Positions 61,076 to 64,000 of a stretch of DNA of 64,000 nt are shown one piece after another (the first letter of the stretch is position 1; each line of letters opens with the position of its first letter). Below the pieces are notes generated by a model. The model was not told the DNA's origin. It did not search any database and worked only from the letters and a program-made list of their open reading frames with translations. The translations under genes and the position numbers were made by a program. The stretch spans positions 124,001-188,000 of the forward strand of contig NZ_OESZ01000043.1 in NCBI RefSeq assembly GCF_900239345.1, given 5' to 3'. The DNA comes from Tenacibaculum dicentrarchi (GTDB lineage: Bacteria; Bacteroidota; Bacteroidia; Flavobacteriales; Flavobacteriaceae).

Positions 61076-63802
61076 TTAATCGAAAACTTTGTCTAACACC
61101 TCTTGATGACGACGTTTGTAACGTGCACTTGAACCAGCTGCTGGTGCCGAACGATAATCTCTCGATGCACATTCTAACCTCGCTAATTCAAAACGTTCTA
61201 ACATATAGCTCCAAGCCCCCATGTTTTTAGGTTCTTCTTGTGCCCAAACATAACGCTCAACATTCGGATATTTATCCATAATTATTTTTATCTGCTCGTT
61301 ATGTAATGGGAATAACTGCTCTATTCTTACTAAAGCAATATCTTCTCTTACTAACTGCTCACGTTCTGCTAATAAATCATAATAAAATTTACCTGTACAG
61401 AACACCATTTTTTTCACTTTTGAAGTATCAATAGTATCATCAATAACTTCTTGGAAAGTTCCGTTAGCTAAATCTTCAATAGTATTTACAGCTTTTGGTA
61501 AACGCAATAAACTTTTAGGAGTAAAAACTACTAAAGGTTTTCTAAATTCACGCTTCATTTGACGACGTAAAATATGATACATATTTGCAGGTGTCGAACA
61601 ATTTGCTATGGTCCAGTTATCGGTTGCTGATGACTGTAAAAAACGCTCCATTCTACCTGATGAATGCTCAGGTCCTTGCCCTTCATATCCGTGAGGTAAT
61701 AACATTACCAAACCGTTTTGTAGTTTCCATTTAGCTTCAGCTGAACAAACATATTGATCAAATACAATTTGTGCTCCGTTGGCAAAATCACCAAACTGAG
61801 CTTCCCAAATCGTTAAGGTATTTGGCGCTGCCATAGCATATCCATAGTCAAAACCTAAAACACCATATTCCGATAAATGAGAATTATAAATTGTCATTTC
61901 TCCTTTATTCTTGGTGTTAGTGTTTAATAAATTAACACGTTCTAAAGTTTGTTCATCACGCATAATTGCATGACGGTGCGAGAAAGTTCCTCTTTCTACA
62001 TCTTCTCCTGAAATACGAATATTAAATCCTTCTTCTAGTAAAGTTCCGTAGGCTAAGTTTTCTGCCGTCCCCCAATCTAATAGATTTTCTTCAAAAACCA
62101 TTTTTTTACGCCCTTGTAAAATACGCTCCGCTTTACGAACAAATTTATGCCCTTGTGGCGTTGTTGAAATTACTTCTGCGATATCTTTTAATGCTTCAAC
62201 TGAATACGTAGTATCTGTTGACTGTAGCATGTCTTGTAATTGCTTACGTACAAATCCATCCCATACCTCTGGCATGAATTCTTGTATCTTAGAGGTTGTT
62301 TTTTTCTTCGATTCTGTAAATTCGACTTCTAAATGTGCTTTAAATTCGTCGGTAATTTCTTTTACATAATCCGCAGAAATACTTCCTTCTGATATTAATT
62401 TTTCGGCATATATTTCTTTGGCATTTTTATGCTTAGAAATTGCTTTATATAAATCAGGCTGTGTAAAACGAGGCTCATCACCTTCATTATGCCCATATTT
62501 ACGATATCCTAATAAATCAATATAAATGTCTTTTTTGAATTTCATTCGATATTCAACAGCCATTTCCATTGCATGACAAACTGCTTCGGCATCATCAGCA
62601 TTTACGTGTAATACTGGCGATAAAGTTACCTTTGCAACATCGGTACAATAGGTACTCGAACGAGCATCTAAATAATTGGTTGTAAAACCTACTTGATTGT
62701 TTACAACCACATGAATTGTTCCGCCTGTTTTATAACCGTTTAAGGTCATCATTTGCGCCATTTCATATACAATTCCTTGCCCTGCAATTGCGGCATCTCC
62801 ATGTACTATTATAGGTAATATTTTACTATTGTCTCCTTTGTAATCTAAATCTACTTTTGCACGAACAATTCCTTCGGCAACAGCAGCTACGGTTTCTAAA
62901 TGCGATGGATTTGGTACTAAATTCATCTTCATTTTCTGACCGCCTTTGTAGGCTTTACTTAGGGTTAAACCTAAGTGATACTTTACATCACCGTCAATAT
63001 CTTGATCTTCAAAATCTTTCCCTTCAAATTCACTAAATAAATCACGAACGGGTTTTTTAAAGATATTTACCAAGGTATTTAAACGACCACGATGCGCCAT
63101 TCCTAATACACATTCTTCTACGCCGTATTTCTCGGCAGCATCACGAAGTGCTACACTAACTCCAGGAATTAATGTTTCACCTCCTTCTACAGAAAAACGT
63201 TTCTGCCCAACATATTTTGTTTGTAAAAAACTTTCAAAAGTTGATGCTTGGTTTAATTTTGTTAAAATGTATTTTTTTGCTTCTACATCATAATTAGACT
63301 GGTTATCGTTTTTATTCAAACGAGTTTGCCACCAATTTAATTCATCAGGGTTGCGTAAATACATGTATTCTACCCCAATACTTTCACAAAAAATTGCTTT
63401 TAAGTGTTTAATTATTTCAGTTAAGGTTGTTGAACCTATACCTAAAATATCACCTGCATTAAAAACAGTTGTTAAATCGGCTTTGTTTAATCCGAAGGTT
63501 TCAATATCTAATGATGGTGTGTATTTTCTACGATCACGAACTGGATTTGTTTTAGTAAACAAGTGCCCTCGTGTGCGGTAACCGTTTATTAAATCAATTA
63601 CCAAAAACTCTTTACGTACTTCGTCAGGTACTTCTACCGAAACTTCCTCATCAGTTAAAGAGTAATCTTCATTGGCTAGATCATAACCCTGAAAAAAACT
63701 CCGCCAACTTGGTTCTACCGTATCTGGATTTTTTTGATATTGTTCATATAAATCACTTATAAAACCTGTATGTGCTGCGTTCAAGAACGAAAACTTGTCC
63801 AT
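61076..63802 (-). CDS. odhA: 2-oxoglutarate dehydrogenase E1
   Basis: A 908-residue thiamine-diphosphate enzyme (also SucA) that decarboxylates 2-oxoglutarate in the TCA cycle. The start at 63802 begins the conserved MDKFSFLNAAHTGFISDLYEQY (E2-binding segment); an in-frame start at 63847 overlaps the promoter element. Landmarks: CVLGMAHRGRLNTLVN, PIIVHGDAAIAGQGIVYE, the ThDP-binding region, FTQPDLYKAISKHK, EDVERGTFSHRHA, and LPHGYEGQGPEHSSGRMERF near the C-terminal third. It is followed by odhB. Confidence 0.97.
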   Translation of the reverse strand: MDKFSFLNAAHTGFISDLYEQYQKNPDTVEPSWRSFFQGYDLANEDYSLTDEEVSVEVPDEVRKEFLVIDLINGYRTRGHLFTKTNPVRDRRKYTPSLDIETFGLNKADLTTVFNAGDILGIGSTTLTEIIKHLKAIFCESIGVEYMYLRNPDELNWWQTRLNKNDNQSNYDVEAKKYILTKLNQASTFESFLQTKYVGQKRFSVEGGETLIPGVSVALRDAAEKYGVEECVLGMAHRGRLNTLVNIFKKPVRDLFSEFEGKDFEDQDIDGDVKYHLGLTLSKAYKGGQKMKMNLVPNPSHLETVAAVAEGIVRAKVDLDYKGDNSKILPIIVHGDAAIAGQGIVYEMAQMMTLNGYKTGGTIHVVVNNQVGFTTNYLDARSSTYCTDVAKVTLSPVLHVNADDAEAVCHAMEMAVEYRMKFKKDIYIDLLGYRKYGHNEGDEPRFTQPDLYKAISKHKNAKEIYAEKLISEGSISADYVKEITDEFKAHLEVEFTESKKKTTSKIQEFMPEVWDGFVRKQLQDMLQSTDTTYSVEALKDIAEVISTTPQGHKFVRKAERILQGRKKMVFEENLLDWGTAENLAYGTLLEEGFNIRISGEDVERGTFSHRHAIMRDEQTLERVNLLNTNTKNKGEMTIYNSHLSEYGVLGFDYGYAMAAPNTLTIWEAQFGDFANGAQIVFDQYVCSAEAKWKLQNGLVMLLPHGYEGQGPEHSSGRMERFLQSSATDNWTIANCSTPANMYHILRRQMKREFRKPLVVFTPKSLLRLPKAVNTIEDLANGTFQEVIDDTIDTSKVKKMVFCTGKFYYDLLAEREQLVREDIALVRIEQLFPLHNEQIKIIMDKYPNVERYVWAQEEPKNMGAWSYMLERFELARLECASRDYRSAPAAGSSARYKRRHQEVLDKVFD

Positions 63803-63844
63803 ATTTTTTTTACTATGCTTTTCTGTAAATAAGAATAATCGATA

Positions 63845-63852
63845 CAAAAATA
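63845..63852 (-). promoter_or_regulatory. -7 promoter element of odhAB
   Basis: On the minus strand TATTTTTG matches TAnnTTTG, 42 bases before the odhA ATG. No TTG is seen at the -33 position. The last 148 bases of the window beyond it show nothing recognisable. Confidence 0.5.
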
Positions 63853-64000
63853 CAACTTTTAGTAAAAACTAAACTTTATTTTACGCTTAATTTGATACGT
63901 TTATTTTTTTAAACAAAAAAAAGATTTTACTATAAATCCTAAACAACAACAATGTAAACAACTAACTAACAACTACATACAAATAATACTGAAATTTTAT

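Overview
The window is AT-rich, densely coded chromosome from a member of the Bacteroidota, almost certainly family Flavobacteriaceae; the proteins look like those of the Tenacibaculum/Polaribacter group, but the genus cannot be fixed from sequence alone. Evidence: a SusC/SusD pair, a PorT/SprT-type component of the type IX secretion system, the short primary sigma factor typical of the phylum, a UbiE for menaquinone synthesis, and many promoters with the phylum-specific -7 element TAnnTTTG. Shine-Dalgarno sequences are largely absent, so starts were chosen from signal peptides, conserved N-termini and promoter positions.

Layout. 1-8.6 kb: 3' end of asnS, rpoN, two envelope proteins, an ExbB/ExbD/ExbD energy-transduction operon, cytoplasmic asparaginase and a membrane zinc peptidase. 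8.7-14.3 kb: an isolated SusC/SusD uptake pair, divergent from a TetR-type regulator, with a palindrome over the SusC promoter. 14.4-26.3 kb: translation, RNA-modification and envelope genes (lepA, dusB, a LolC/E-like permease, rbfA, mce, ftsX, uppP, truB, rpsT). 26.4-33.9 kb: two tandem tRNA-Glu genes, proS, a repeat-rich lipoprotein, a FadL-like porin, a NifU-like Fe-S protein, ubiE and porT. 34.2-39.9 kb: a regulatory block with two paralogous ECF sigma factors, a MscS-like channel, the primary sigma factor, rpe, a CBS protein and a Crp/Fnr regulator. 40.0-56.1 kb: tRNA-Arg, yqeY and the complete division/cell-wall (dcw) cluster mraZ-rsmH-ftsL-ftsI-murE-mraY-murD-ftsW-murG-murC-ftsQ-ftsA-ftsZ, all on the minus strand, preceded by a three-fold MraZ box. 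56.2-64 kb: a hydrolase, ysxC, an RluA-type pseudouridine synthase, an aldehyde dehydrogenase and odhAB for the TCA cycle.

Most of the window is core genome: no insertion sequence, prophage, CRISPR array or defence system was seen. The less ordinary parts are regulatory and intergenic: the TetR/SusCD operator, the MraZ box, two dispersed repeat families with two copies each, a pair of 24-bp direct repeats around a terminator, a duplicated tRNA-Glu-plus-promoter unit, and the ECF-sigma/MscS block. All functional calls rest on reading motifs and on family knowledge; no database search was run.
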